Made by a program: the position numbers and the translations under genes | Origin: Croceimicrobium hydrocarbonivorans | GTDB lineage: Bacteria; Bacteroidota; Bacteroidia; Flavobacteriales; Schleiferiaceae | Direction: 5' to 3' | DNA: 64,000 nt | Assembly (NCBI RefSeq): GCF_014524565.1 | Contig: NZ_CP060139.1 | Span: 1,433,501 to 1,497,500, forward strand | In this document: positions 26,898 to 34,811 of the stretch, in pieces | How the letters are laid out: the number at the start of each line of letters is the position of its first letter | How positions within the stretch are numbered: position 1 is the first letter of the stretch | The notes under the pieces: generated by a model | Told to the model about the DNA's origin: nothing | What the model saw: only the letters and a program-made list of their open reading frames with translations | Database searches by the model: none

Positions 26898-27845
26898 ATG
26901 AGAAAAGCCATTCTATTTTTAAGCGGCATGCTCTTGCTTTTACAGTGCAGCCCCTACCAAAAACTGAGTCCCATGAAAAGCATGGTTGAGGATCTGCGCT
27001 ATCCTTTTCCCGTTAAGTTTCAGGAATTGAGCTCCGGCCCTCGCATGGCCTATATGGAGCAAGGCCAAGGCGCCGAAACCATTATACTCATCCACGGACT
27101 GGGCAGCTATTCACCAGCCTGGAAAAACAACATTCCGGCGCTGGCCGAAAAATATCGAGTAATTGCTATTGATTTGCCCGGTTATGGTAAATCCAGCAAA
27201 GGCCCTTGGACTGGTAGCCTGGAGTTTTATGCCGAAAGCTTGATGGAATTTGCAGATAGCTTAAAGCTGAAGAGCTTCCATTTAGGCGGTCATTCCATGG
27301 GTGGGCAAATCAGCATGGTTGCCGCTTTGAAATATCCGGAGCGCATTCAAAAACTAATTTTAGTGGCCCCGGCCGGTTTCGAGCCTTTTCATCCCGGGCA
27401 AAAAGATTGGTTCCGCAGTGTGGCTACTCCTTCCCTTACCCTTTTGGCCAAGCCCCGCCAGATTCGCGAAAACTTCGCCATTAACTTTTATGCCATGCCC
27501 GAAGATGCCGAGTTTATGGTTGAAGATCGGATTGCCATGCGCAGTGCCGAAGATTTTCCTGGTTATGCCTATATCGTTGCCCAAAGCATTAAGGCCATGG
27601 TAGATCGCCCCGTTTATGATTACCTGGAGCAGATTCAACAAAAGACCCTAATTGTATTTGGCAAAGATGATATGCTAATCCCTAACCGCTTTTTAACCGG
27701 GGGCAGCACCAATGATATTGCCAAGATCGGCGATGAAAAAATTCCCGATAGTCAATTGATCATGCTCGAAAAAGCGGGGCACTTTGTACAATTTGAGGCC
27801 TTCGAACGTTTTAATCAATCCGTATTAGAATTTTTAGCCCCTTAA
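26898..27845 (+). CDS. Alpha/beta hydrolase lipoprotein
   Basis: 315 residues from ATG 26898, chosen because it starts a lipoprotein signal ('MRKAILFLSGMLLLLQC'); the frame upstream overlaps the barrel gene. Alpha/beta hydrolase signs: oxyanion 'LIHGLGSYSP', nucleophile elbow 'GGHSMGG', acid in 'VFGKDDMLIP' and catalytic His in 'EKAGHFVQFE'. Envelope-bound esterase or lipase of unknown substrate. Closely spaced with the barrel upstream and a thioesterase 16 bases downstream. Confidence 0.85.
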   Translation: MRKAILFLSGMLLLLQCSPYQKLSPMKSMVEDLRYPFPVKFQELSSGPRMAYMEQGQGAETIILIHGLGSYSPAWKNNIPALAEKYRVIAIDLPGYGKSSKGPWTGSLEFYAESLMEFADSLKLKSFHLGGHSMGGQISMVAALKYPERIQKLILVAPAGFEPFHPGQKDWFRSVATPSLTLLAKPRQIRENFAINFYAMPEDAEFMVEDRIAMRSAEDFPGYAYIVAQSIKAMVDRPVYDYLEQIQQKTLIVFGKDDMLIPNRFLTGGSTNDIAKIGDEKIPDSQLIMLEKAGHFVQFEAFERFNQSVLEFLAP

Positions 27846-27861
27846 GGCCCAAACCTAAACC

Positions 27862-28305
27862 ATGATTAAACCAGCTCGAGAGTGGGACATCCCTTTGGGT
27901 GAGTTTCCCTTATTAAGCACAGATAAGCTTCGCTACGCGGACACAGATCGACAAGGACATATTAACAATGCCCTTTTTTCGACTTTCTTAGAAACCGGTA
28001 GAGTAGAGTTACTGCAACATCTGGATCTAATAAAAGACAGCTCCCCTTTTAGTTTTGTTATTGCTTCCCTGCAATTGGATTTTATGCAGCAATTATATTG
28101 GCCAGGACAGGTTCATATTGCAACCGGAATCTCTAAGCTTGGTCGCAGCTCTATACACTTGCATCAGGCTTTATTTCAAGATCAACAATGTGTAGCCAGA
28201 GCCAATACGGTGATCGTTCAAATAGAAAACATCGGCAGCAAGGCAGTACCCTTTAGTGAAGATCGGCGACAGCTTTTAATGAGCTATCAATTTTCAGAAA
28301 TATAA
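27862..28305 (+). CDS. Acyl-CoA thioesterase (hotdog fold, 4HBT)
   Basis: 147 residues; a single hotdog domain with the 4-hydroxybenzoyl-CoA thioesterase signature 'RYADTDRQGHINNALF' (catalytic Asp) and 'LETGRVELL'. Hydrolyses acyl-CoA; chain specificity unknown. Likely last gene of the barrel/hydrolase unit, ending at a shared terminator. Confidence 0.88.
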   Translation: MIKPAREWDIPLGEFPLLSTDKLRYADTDRQGHINNALFSTFLETGRVELLQHLDLIKDSSPFSFVIASLQLDFMQQLYWPGQVHIATGISKLGRSSIHLHQALFQDQQCVARANTVIVQIENIGSKAVPFSEDRRQLLMSYQFSEI

Positions 28306-28332
28306 AAAGGCGGCCTCATAGAGACCGCCTTT
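28304..28332. terminator. Hairpin terminator between convergent genes
   Basis: AAAGGCGG (28306-28313) pairs with CCGCCTTT (28325-28332). The U-run is better on the minus-strand transcript (AAAAA at 28304-28308 read as U), so it serves chiefly the porin gene and possibly both. Confidence 0.75.
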
Positions 28333-28356
28333 CAGGATAGCCAAAAATGCTATGTA

Positions 28357-29628
28357 TTAGAAACTAATGGTTGCTTCGAGAACCGCACCATTAAAATTTC
28401 CGTTGTGATAAATACTGGTGGGATCAAAGTCACTGTAGGACTGATTTACATACTCTGCTTTCATCATCACATTAGGAGTCATAAACCAACCGGCGGCCAC
28501 TGCGAAACGAGTGATATTGATATCATCAGTGCTAAAAGCCTGAGGACCGGTTACAGTATTGTAACGTGCACCAGCATAGAATTTTTCATCGGCGCCAAAG
28601 CGGTAAACCAATTCACCGTAAATCTGAGTATAGGTACGAGTTTCAGTTTCAGCGCTTAATTTACCAGAGGCAGTTTCATAGGCTCCGAAGAATTCCAAGC
28701 CTTTGTATTTCACAAAGGGGTTAATCATGATAGAAGTAACCTGATTTACGAAGGTAGGATTCCAACGACCACTGCGAGGATTATCGGTAGGGTTAGCACC
28801 CTGATCTTCCATTACCAAATAGTAGCGGCTACCAGTACGATCACCAAAGTAGATGTAATTGGTATTACCATTAGCGGTAGTGTAGAAAGATCCGGTTAAA
28901 CGCATACGTAAATCTTCGTTCATTTGTTTATCCCAACCCGCTTTACCTAAGAACACAGGAGTGTTTTTGTTGTTGGTAGCTACACTTTGATTGAGTTTAC
29001 CGTTGGTTGCTCCGATCATTACCAGGAAGTCGCCAGGAGTAAAGTAAATCTCAGCACCAGCCTCGGTATTGAAGGCATCCATAATCATGTTACCCACAAA
29101 TGGGTTGTAGATAGCACGGGCATTGTCGGTACGGCGGAAGTGATAGTCGCCATAGTTAACCTCCATCATACCAATTTTAATGGTAGTGAAATCCATCACA
29201 TTCTCTAAAAGATCCTGAGACAACCAGTTCAGGTTAGAGATTTGGATATAACCACCTTTTACCCAACTTTCGGGGTGGCGACGAGAAGAGAGGTAAGTAC
29301 GTAAGTGCATACGCATACCATCTGCTAAGGCAACGTCAACATCTAAGTTAGCGGTAGGAAGGTTGAAGTTATTTCCGATGGTGATAAGGGTATCAACAGT
29401 TGATTCTGTGCTATGGCTCAAAGCTTGCATTTGCACGGCAAAAGCTCCACCTAAGCGTACTTTGAAACCGTCATAGGCGATGTCGCTATTTAAGGCTTCG
29501 AACTGATTGATGCCCCGGAAGTCGCGGTATCGATATTGTTGAATATCGCGATTATCGAACTGAGCAAAGGCAGATACTGATACCAACACAAAGCTCAGAA
29601 CTGCACCTAATTTGGTTAGCGATTTCAT
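28357..29628 (-). CDS. Outer-membrane porin-like beta-barrel
   Basis: 423 residues with signal peptide ('MKSLTKLGAVLSFVLVSVSAFAQ') and about 16 amphipathic strands, ending in a Phe-terminated strand ('LEATISF'). It resembles the porin/phosphate-selective porin superfamily; solute unknown. It follows yceI by 18 bases on the same strand, so it is probably driven by the FNR-type promoter upstream of yceI. That would make it a microaerobically induced porin. Confidence 0.75.
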   Translation of the reverse strand: MKSLTKLGAVLSFVLVSVSAFAQFDNRDIQQYRYRDFRGINQFEALNSDIAYDGFKVRLGGAFAVQMQALSHSTESTVDTLITIGNNFNLPTANLDVDVALADGMRMHLRTYLSSRRHPESWVKGGYIQISNLNWLSQDLLENVMDFTTIKIGMMEVNYGDYHFRRTDNARAIYNPFVGNMIMDAFNTEAGAEIYFTPGDFLVMIGATNGKLNQSVATNNKNTPVFLGKAGWDKQMNEDLRMRLTGSFYTTANGNTNYIYFGDRTGSRYYLVMEDQGANPTDNPRSGRWNPTFVNQVTSIMINPFVKYKGLEFFGAYETASGKLSAETETRTYTQIYGELVYRFGADEKFYAGARYNTVTGPQAFSTDDINITRFAVAAGWFMTPNVMMKAEYVNQSYSDFDPTSIYHNGNFNGAVLEATISF

Positions 29629-29646
29629 AATTGTGGATTTTTAAGT

Positions 29647-30219
29647 TTAATTGTAATTGATTGTAAATTGAATGGTGATCTTGTCTCCGGTGGTAACAGC
29701 ACCCATCATAAAGCTGGGGGCTTCCACATCGAAGCTACTCATGTTAAAAGAGGTTACTCCGCTGATTTCGAGACCTTGATCTTTTTGTTTCACATCGATA
29801 GGAACATTTACAATGCGTTCTTTACCGGCCACGGTTAATTTGCCGCGACTTTGCATTTTAAAATGCCCGTTGGTCACTTTTTTCTGTTCAGAAACAGAAA
29901 TAAGCTCGTAGAAAATTTTAGGGTATTTATCCTTTTTCAAGGCTTTGTAAGCATTGGCATCCATAGGGCCTTTGCCACTTTTTAAGGCTTCCACCTGAAC
30001 GGTGAGCTTTAACTCTTTGATGTTGATAGATTCAGATGCTATCTCGGCATCCACGGTACCCTGGAGGTCATCCGCTTTCATCTCCCAATCATGGAGGGTA
30101 GAGGTGCCCAAAATCTTCATTGTAGATTGGGCAGAATTGGTCTTGTAAATTCGAATGGCTTCCTTATCGACGCTGAATGAAAGAAGCATTATCGGAATTA
30201 GAAGCAATAGAGGTTTCAT
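29647..30219 (-). CDS. YceI-family periplasmic protein
   Basis: 190 residues from ATG 30219 (start of the signal peptide 'MKPLLLLIPIMLLSFS'); the longer frame would begin upstream of the predicted transcript start. YceI/lipid-binding lipocalin fold: 'STLHDWEMKADDLQG', 'MDANAYKALKKDKYPKI', 'GKLTVAGKER' and 'MSSFDVEAPSFMMGAV'. The family binds isoprenoid-type lipids in the periplasm. First gene of the yceI-porin unit. Confidence 0.88.
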   Translation of the reverse strand: MKPLLLLIPIMLLSFSVDKEAIRIYKTNSAQSTMKILGTSTLHDWEMKADDLQGTVDAEIASESINIKELKLTVQVEALKSGKGPMDANAYKALKKDKYPKIFYELISVSEQKKVTNGHFKMQSRGKLTVAGKERIVNVPIDVKQKDQGLEISGVTSFNMSSFDVEAPSFMMGAVTTGDKITIQFTINYN

Positions 30220-30224
30220 CTTAT

Positions 30225-30281
30225 TGTGATTTACATCACAAAGGTGCCACCGCAAGTTTGGCTACACTATGATTTTCATCA
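30225..30281 (-). promoter_or_regulatory. FNR-type promoter of yceI with two boxes
   Basis: Box 1 at 30270-30281 is TGAT-GAAA-ATCA read on the minus strand. The -7 element CACCTTTG (30246-30239) ends 36.5 bases from its centre. Box 2 at 30227-30238 lies 43 bases further down and is embedded in the CRP-like palindrome TGTGATTTACATCACA (30225-30240), overlapping the expected start of transcription near 30234. No TTG at -33. Confidence 0.75.
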
Positions 30282-30300
30282 GCTAAAAAGCTGAGAAATA

Positions 30301-30597
30301 TCAGTTATTCAAGTCCCCAAAATAGGCCTCATAAGCCGGACTTAATTTAGCCTCCAGTTCGGACATGGTTACTAAGCCATTGGCCCTGAAGTGCTCACGA
30401 CCTTCTACAAAAAATAAGAGTCCAGGAACGGCCAACATGCGATGCTGACCGGCTAATTCTCGATGCTGACGAGCGTCTAATCGCTGCACCTTAATATGTG
30501 GGAATTTGTTTTGTAAAAGCTGCTCGACCTTGGGCCAAAGCGCATGGCAAATTCCACAATCATCCTGGTAGAAATACCAAAATTCCAAAGTTTCCAT
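30301..30597 (-). CDS. Thioredoxin-like protein
   Basis: 98 residues from ATG 30597. Thioredoxin fold with CxxC 'CGIC' near residue 12 and the cis-Pro loop 'VPGLLFF' near 58. No signal peptide, so cytoplasmic. Placed between yceI and the copper ATPase; a role in thiol redox control is likely, exact partner unknown. The longer in-frame extension upstream overlaps the divergent gene and was not used. Confidence 0.8.
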   Translation of the reverse strand: METLEFWYFYQDDCGICHALWPKVEQLLQNKFPHIKVQRLDARQHRELAGQHRMLAVPGLLFFVEGREHFRANGLVTMSELEAKLSPAYEAYFGDLNN

Positions 30598-30598
30598 C

Positions 30599-31138
30599 TT
30601 GGCAAAATTACGACCTTTGGTTGTGCCCTTAACTAAAGAACATTTCATCGAAATCCTTCGGGCCCGCCCCCGTAAGGAAGAACTGCTTAAGTATAGTGCT
30701 GATCCCGCTTACCATCAATACTTAAGGGAAATTTGTCTTAGTGATGACCTGCAACTCAATTGGCGAGCGGCCTGGCTTTTAGCCGATTTACCTGCTACAG
30801 AGCTGCAGGCTATTTTTCCTTCGGCACAAGTTTTAATTGAGATCTTATCCAGCCCTCAAAAAGACGGCTATCTCCGCGAGATTGTAAAAATCATCAACCG
30901 CTTGAAATTGGATGAAGAGGAAGAAGGGCTATTTTATGAATCAGCCCTCAAACTTTGGGAGAATTTAGCCATGGCCTCTGCCACGCGCATTCATGCTATT
31001 CGCTCCCTTTTTAAAATCGCTGAGACTTATCCCGAATTGAAACTGGAATTGAAGGCCTATAATGACGATTTTTACTTTCAAGGCTTAAGTCCAGGAATCG
31101 CTAAACAAATTCGCAGGCTTTTTGCCGGACTAAGCTAA
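30599..31138 (+). CDS. Uncharacterised HEAT-like helical protein
   Basis: Up to 179 residues. The only early starts are TTG 30599 and 30617 or GTG 30623; with a TTG start it would sit 1 base from the divergent thioredoxin gene, so GTG 30623 is equally possible. All-helical, with HEAT-like pairs ('LNWRAAWLLADLPATELQAI', 'TRIHAIRSLFKIAETYPEL'). Family unknown. Convergent with fixI, overlapping its end by 9 bases. Confidence 0.6.
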   Translation: MAKLRPLVVPLTKEHFIEILRARPRKEELLKYSADPAYHQYLREICLSDDLQLNWRAAWLLADLPATELQAIFPSAQVLIEILSSPQKDGYLREIVKIINRLKLDEEEEGLFYESALKLWENLAMASATRIHAIRSLFKIAETYPELKLELKAYNDDFYFQGLSPGIAKQIRRLFAGLS

Positions 31139-33496
31139 GACCTTGCGTGCCTTCCAAGCCGTGTAGAGGGAGCTGTAAACCACCACCGTAACCGAGGATA
31201 TAGGCATTAATATCGCAGCAAATACCGGACTTAAATAACCGGCCACCGCCACAGACAAGCCCACAAGATTATACAAGAGCGACAAGGCAAAGGCCCGATA
31301 TACAATAGGCTTATACATCCGCGAAAGCGCTAAAAATCGATGCAGCTTCGGAAAGGCATCGGCCATTAATAAGGCATCGCTGGCCGGGAAAAAGCTAATA
31401 TCCTTTTCACAAAGGCTAATCCCCACTTCACTCTGCTGCAAAGCACCGGCATCATTTAATCCATCGCCCAGCATTAATACCTTTTGTCCCTTGCTTTGCA
31501 AAGCTTGCAGGTATTCTAATTTTTGATGTGGACTACAATTAAACTGCAAATCCACCTTTGAACCTAATATCTGGCGGAAGCGCCTTTCTTCGGCGGCATT
31601 ATCACCACTTAAAAGGCTAAGGCTATACTTATCACTGAGGTCGGCGGCAATTTGATCTAAAGCATCACGGGTTTGCTGGTAAAAGCTGAAATAGCCCAAA
31701 ACCTTGGCGTCCTTTTCCAGATAAACCGCAGTGGTATTCGCTTCATCACTTAAGCCTAAGAAGGAGGCTTTTCCCAAACGGTAATAGGAGGCTCGCACCC
31801 GAGCGCCAACGCCTTCGCCACTGGCTTCTTCAAATTGTAAAACCTGACTAGCATCGGCCTCCTCAATTTGCAAATGCCCCAATAGCACTTTGGCTAAAGG
31901 GTGTTGAGCATTTAAGGCAATGGTAGCCACCGCCCATTGATCTTCAAATAAAAGCTGATCGCCATGCCACTGCACCTCAATACTGTCGGTACGGGTGAGG
32001 GTTCCGGTTTTATCGAAAACCACCTGATTCAGTTCCGGAAGCCTTTGCAGCACGGTATTATTCTTTAGAAAGAAACCGAAACGTCCAAACCAACGCATCA
32101 TGCTACCCGCGGTAAAAGGTTCGGCCAAGGCCAAGGCACAAGGACAGGCTACTATCAATACCGAAGTAAAGACTAAAACTGCTTTGGCAGAATCGATCTG
32201 CCACCAAATCAAACCCGAAACTAAGGCCACAATCAAAATGGCAGGGGTGAAATACTGACTTACTCTATCACTTAAGGTGCGCGACTTTTTAGTGCTGGCT
32301 TCTTCCTTAAAAGCATCTTGAGACCATAAGGAGCTGAGATAGGAATGATCAACGCTGCTTTGCACTTCGAGCAGGGTAGATTTTCCCAAAAGACGGGCAC
32401 CAGCGTATATTTTGGCACCGGCCTCTTTTTGCACCGGCAAACTCTCTCCACTTAAATAGCTGTAATCCCAGCGCGAATCCTGATCCAAAACTATACTATC
32501 GGCAGGTAAAACTTCACCTTGACGAATCCGAATTCGATCGCCTTCTTCCAGCTCATCAATGCCCACTGGCTTTTCGGATCCATCCTCCATCAAACGATTT
32601 GCTGCTAAGGGAAGGAAGGAACGTAAATCGCGATCGAAACTAAAATTGCGATAGGTTTTCGCCTGATACCATTTTCCAATTAAGAGGAAAAATACCAAAG
32701 CCGTGAGACTATCAAAATAGCCCGAACCCACTTGAGCAATCACCTCATAGGCACTGCGACTAAATAAAACCACAATGCCCAAAGCAATGGGAAGATCTAT
32801 ACTTAAAGCTCCGGCGCGCAGCGATTTCCAAGCGGTACTGAAATAGTCCTTTGCCGAAAACAGCACCACCGGCAGGCTAAAGGCCATCATTAAATAACGG
32901 AAGAAACTTTGCAGTTCAGGATCGTATTGCAAGCTGCCATCCAAATACTCCGGTAAGGCTAAAAGCATGGTATTCCCGAAAAAGAAACCCGCTACTCCTA
33001 ATTGCATTAAAAGCTTATTGCGGCCTTTCCGGCTTTCGCCGAGATGCGTTTTAAAATCTGGCTTATAGCCGATATGATCTAAGATCGCGGCAATCTCAGA
33101 GAGTTGAATCAGATCCTTCCGAAAACGAATATCGGCTTCCTTCTTAGAGAAATGCACCTGTACCGAGAGGATCCCCTTTTCAATAGCGGCTAGGTTCTCC
33201 AATAAATAAATGCATGAAGAACAATGAATGGCGGGTAAGTGAATCGCGATCCGTGCTTGCTGCTCATCTTCGAATTTGCAGAGCTTAGCCCTAATACTAG
33301 CCTCATCCAAATAACGCCAGGGGCCGGCATCAATCGCACTGTGATCTATCAATGAAGCATCCAAATCCATCAATTCATCTACCACCTTGCAACCATAGCA
33401 ACAGTAGACTTTAGAAGGGTCTCTACCTTCAATTCGCTCTAAGAGCGGTTGATGGCAATGACTGCACTCCGTAAGGATTTGGGCTTCTTTGGACAT
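31130..33496 (-). CDS. ccoI: Copper-transporting P1B ATPase of cbb3 oxidase assembly (CcoI/FixI)
   Basis: 788 residues from ATG 33496. Delivers copper for CcoN. N-terminal extra Cys cluster ('CSHCHQP', 'CCYGC'), HMA-type 'HCSSC' near 98, about eight membrane helices, 'SGESLPV', the ion-channel 'CPCALALA', phosphorylation site 'DKTGTLTR' and 'GDGLNDA'. The first ATG of the open frame lies in the promoter region and was rejected. The predicted transcript start coincides with this ATG, so the mRNA may be leaderless. Confidence 0.93.
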   Translation of the reverse strand: MSKEAQILTECSHCHQPLLERIEGRDPSKVYCCYGCKVVDELMDLDASLIDHSAIDAGPWRYLDEASIRAKLCKFEDEQQARIAIHLPAIHCSSCIYLLENLAAIEKGILSVQVHFSKKEADIRFRKDLIQLSEIAAILDHIGYKPDFKTHLGESRKGRNKLLMQLGVAGFFFGNTMLLALPEYLDGSLQYDPELQSFFRYLMMAFSLPVVLFSAKDYFSTAWKSLRAGALSIDLPIALGIVVLFSRSAYEVIAQVGSGYFDSLTALVFFLLIGKWYQAKTYRNFSFDRDLRSFLPLAANRLMEDGSEKPVGIDELEEGDRIRIRQGEVLPADSIVLDQDSRWDYSYLSGESLPVQKEAGAKIYAGARLLGKSTLLEVQSSVDHSYLSSLWSQDAFKEEASTKKSRTLSDRVSQYFTPAILIVALVSGLIWWQIDSAKAVLVFTSVLIVACPCALALAEPFTAGSMMRWFGRFGFFLKNNTVLQRLPELNQVVFDKTGTLTRTDSIEVQWHGDQLLFEDQWAVATIALNAQHPLAKVLLGHLQIEEADASQVLQFEEASGEGVGARVRASYYRLGKASFLGLSDEANTTAVYLEKDAKVLGYFSFYQQTRDALDQIAADLSDKYSLSLLSGDNAAEERRFRQILGSKVDLQFNCSPHQKLEYLQALQSKGQKVLMLGDGLNDAGALQQSEVGISLCEKDISFFPASDALLMADAFPKLHRFLALSRMYKPIVYRAFALSLLYNLVGLSVAVAGYLSPVFAAILMPISSVTVVVYSSLYTAWKARKVLA

Positions 33497-33500
33497 AGAG

Positions 33501-33551
33501 CAAAGGTGCCGTGATTCACCTTGGTTGACTATGACATTTATCATATCTTTG
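33501..33551. promoter_or_regulatory. Divergent FNR-type promoter of ccoI and fnr
   Basis: Box TGAC-ATTT-ATCA at 33532-33543. On the minus strand, -7 element CACCTTTG (33508-33501) ends 36.5 bases from the box centre, as in yceI; both share GGCACCTTTG. On the plus strand, TTG 33521-33523, 20 bases and TATCTTTG 33544-33551 form a full promoter for fnr, with the box lying between its two elements. Inferred: activation of ccoI and repression of fnr by the same site. Confidence 0.75.
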
Positions 33552-33579
33552 ATAGACCAAACCTCAAAAACTCCCTCGA

Positions 33580-34278
33580 TTGGAAACTCCTAACCATTGT
33601 CAATTCTGCGCTCAACATCCCGACAGTGCCTTTCACGGTATGAGCCGGGAAGGGCTGGAGGAAATCAGTCAATTAAAAACTTGTGTAAGCTTCCGTAAAG
33701 GTCAGGTTATCATGCACGAAGGGGCCCGTCCTCAAGGAGTGTATTGCATACACAAGGGTAAGATTAAACTCTACACTTTAGGTACCGAGGGTAAAGAGCA
33801 AATTATTCGTTTCGTTACTCGTGGGGATTTAATTGGTTACCGAAGCATATTAAGTGATGAACCTATCAGTGCTTCTGCCACTGCGCTCGAAGATACCTTC
33901 GCTTGCTATATTCCTAAATCTTCCTTCTTTAAAGTAATTGAGGATAATCCCAAGTTTTCCTTAAACCTCTTAAAGCTTTCTTGCCACGAATTGGGTGAAG
34001 CTGGTAAAATGATCACCAGCCTGGCTCAAAAAAACGTGAAGGAACGTTTAGCAGAAATCCTCCTGATTTTGAACACCACTTTCGGTGAAGATGAGGAAGG
34101 ATATATCGACATTAATCTCACTCGTGAGGAGATTGCCAATATGGTGGGCACCGCAACCGAATCGGTAATTCGACTAATTTCAGAATTACGTAAAGAAGGT
34201 TATATCCGCTCCAAAGGCAAGCGTATTGGCCTCGAAGACCGATCAGCATTACGCGCCATGGCATCAGTTTTTGAATAA
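33580..34278 (+). CDS. fnr: Crp/Fnr-family transcriptional regulator (Fnr-like)
   Basis: 232 residues from TTG 33580. I kept this start because the N-terminal CxxC (C7, C10) is typical of Bacteroidota Fnr proteins and would be lost at the next ATG (codon 21); no other start exists upstream in frame. A further Cys is C35. cNMP-fold domain about 25-140; Crp-type HTH 'EEIANMVGTATESVIRLISELR' near 190. Likely oxygen sensor controlling the cbb3 genes around it through TGA(C/T)-N4-ATCA boxes. Whether it carries an iron-sulphur cluster cannot be told. Confidence 0.88.
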   Translation: METPNHCQFCAQHPDSAFHGMSREGLEEISQLKTCVSFRKGQVIMHEGARPQGVYCIHKGKIKLYTLGTEGKEQIIRFVTRGDLIGYRSILSDEPISASATALEDTFACYIPKSSFFKVIEDNPKFSLNLLKLSCHELGEAGKMITSLAQKNVKERLAEILLILNTTFGEDEEGYIDINLTREEIANMVGTATESVIRLISELRKEGYIRSKGKRIGLEDRSALRAMASVFE

Positions 34279-34279
34279 C

Positions 34280-34322
34280 TGATAAAAATCATAGACCCAA
34301 TTTTCAACAGGCAGTATTTTCG
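34280..34322 (+). promoter_or_regulatory. FNR-type promoter of the cNMP-fold gene
   Basis: Box TGAT-AAAA-ATCA at 34280-34291, starting 2 bases after the fnr stop. The -7 element TATTTTCG (34315-34322, one mismatch) ends 36.5 bases from the box centre. No -33 TTG. Confidence 0.65.
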
Positions 34323-34340
34323 TCAACAAGAATACTAGCC

Positions 34341-34781
34341 GTGGACTTTTTAAACATCCCAAAGAAAATACGTGAGATCTTGCCTTTTGAGGCATCCCCG
34401 TTTATTGTGGAAGAAATTGCCATGCAAAGCAGTTATATTCCCTTTTCTGGTCCGGGAGAAATTTTGTTTAAAAAAGGCGACCCTGCTTTAGGATTCTACT
34501 GGGTTCTAAATGGCGAAGCCGAAATTATCATCCCTAATAAACGATCCATAATCCTAAGCCCTGGCGCTATGGCTGGCTTGGATTCCTTTATTGAAGAAGA
34601 CAGTGTGCCCTTTGACATCATCAATCGCGGGCGCAAACTGGACTGCATTTTTATTGATCGCCGTTGCTATAATAATATGCGGGAACACCATGAGTTTAAC
34701 CGCTATATGAACCGCATGGTACTGAATTGCCTGCGCAGCTATCGGAATCTGCTTCTTCCTTCCGAAAGAATCTACTTGTAA
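34341..34781 (+). CDS. Cyclic-nucleotide-binding-fold protein without HTH
   Basis: 146 residues from GTG 34341; single Crp-like beta-roll ('YIPFSGPGEILFKKGDPALGFYWVLNGEAE' region, about 30-120) and a C-terminal helix, but no DNA-binding domain. The gene follows fnr and has its own FNR-type promoter, so it is probably part of the low-oxygen response, perhaps as a partner or modulator of Crp/Fnr dimers. Ligand unknown. Confidence 0.75.
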   Translation: MDFLNIPKKIREILPFEASPFIVEEIAMQSSYIPFSGPGEILFKKGDPALGFYWVLNGEAEIIIPNKRSIILSPGAMAGLDSFIEEDSVPFDIINRGRKLDCIFIDRRCYNNMREHHEFNRYMNRMVLNCLRSYRNLLLPSERIYL

Positions 34782-34811
34782 TAGTATCTTTAGCCCCCTA
34801 TTCCCAAGGCT

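Noticed and set aside
30225-30240. A true CRP (cAMP) site
   Set aside because: TGTGATTTACATCACA fits the CRP consensus, but it also contains TGAT-N4-ATCA like the other boxes here, and no CRP orthologue with known specificity is in the window; kept only as a second FNR-type box.
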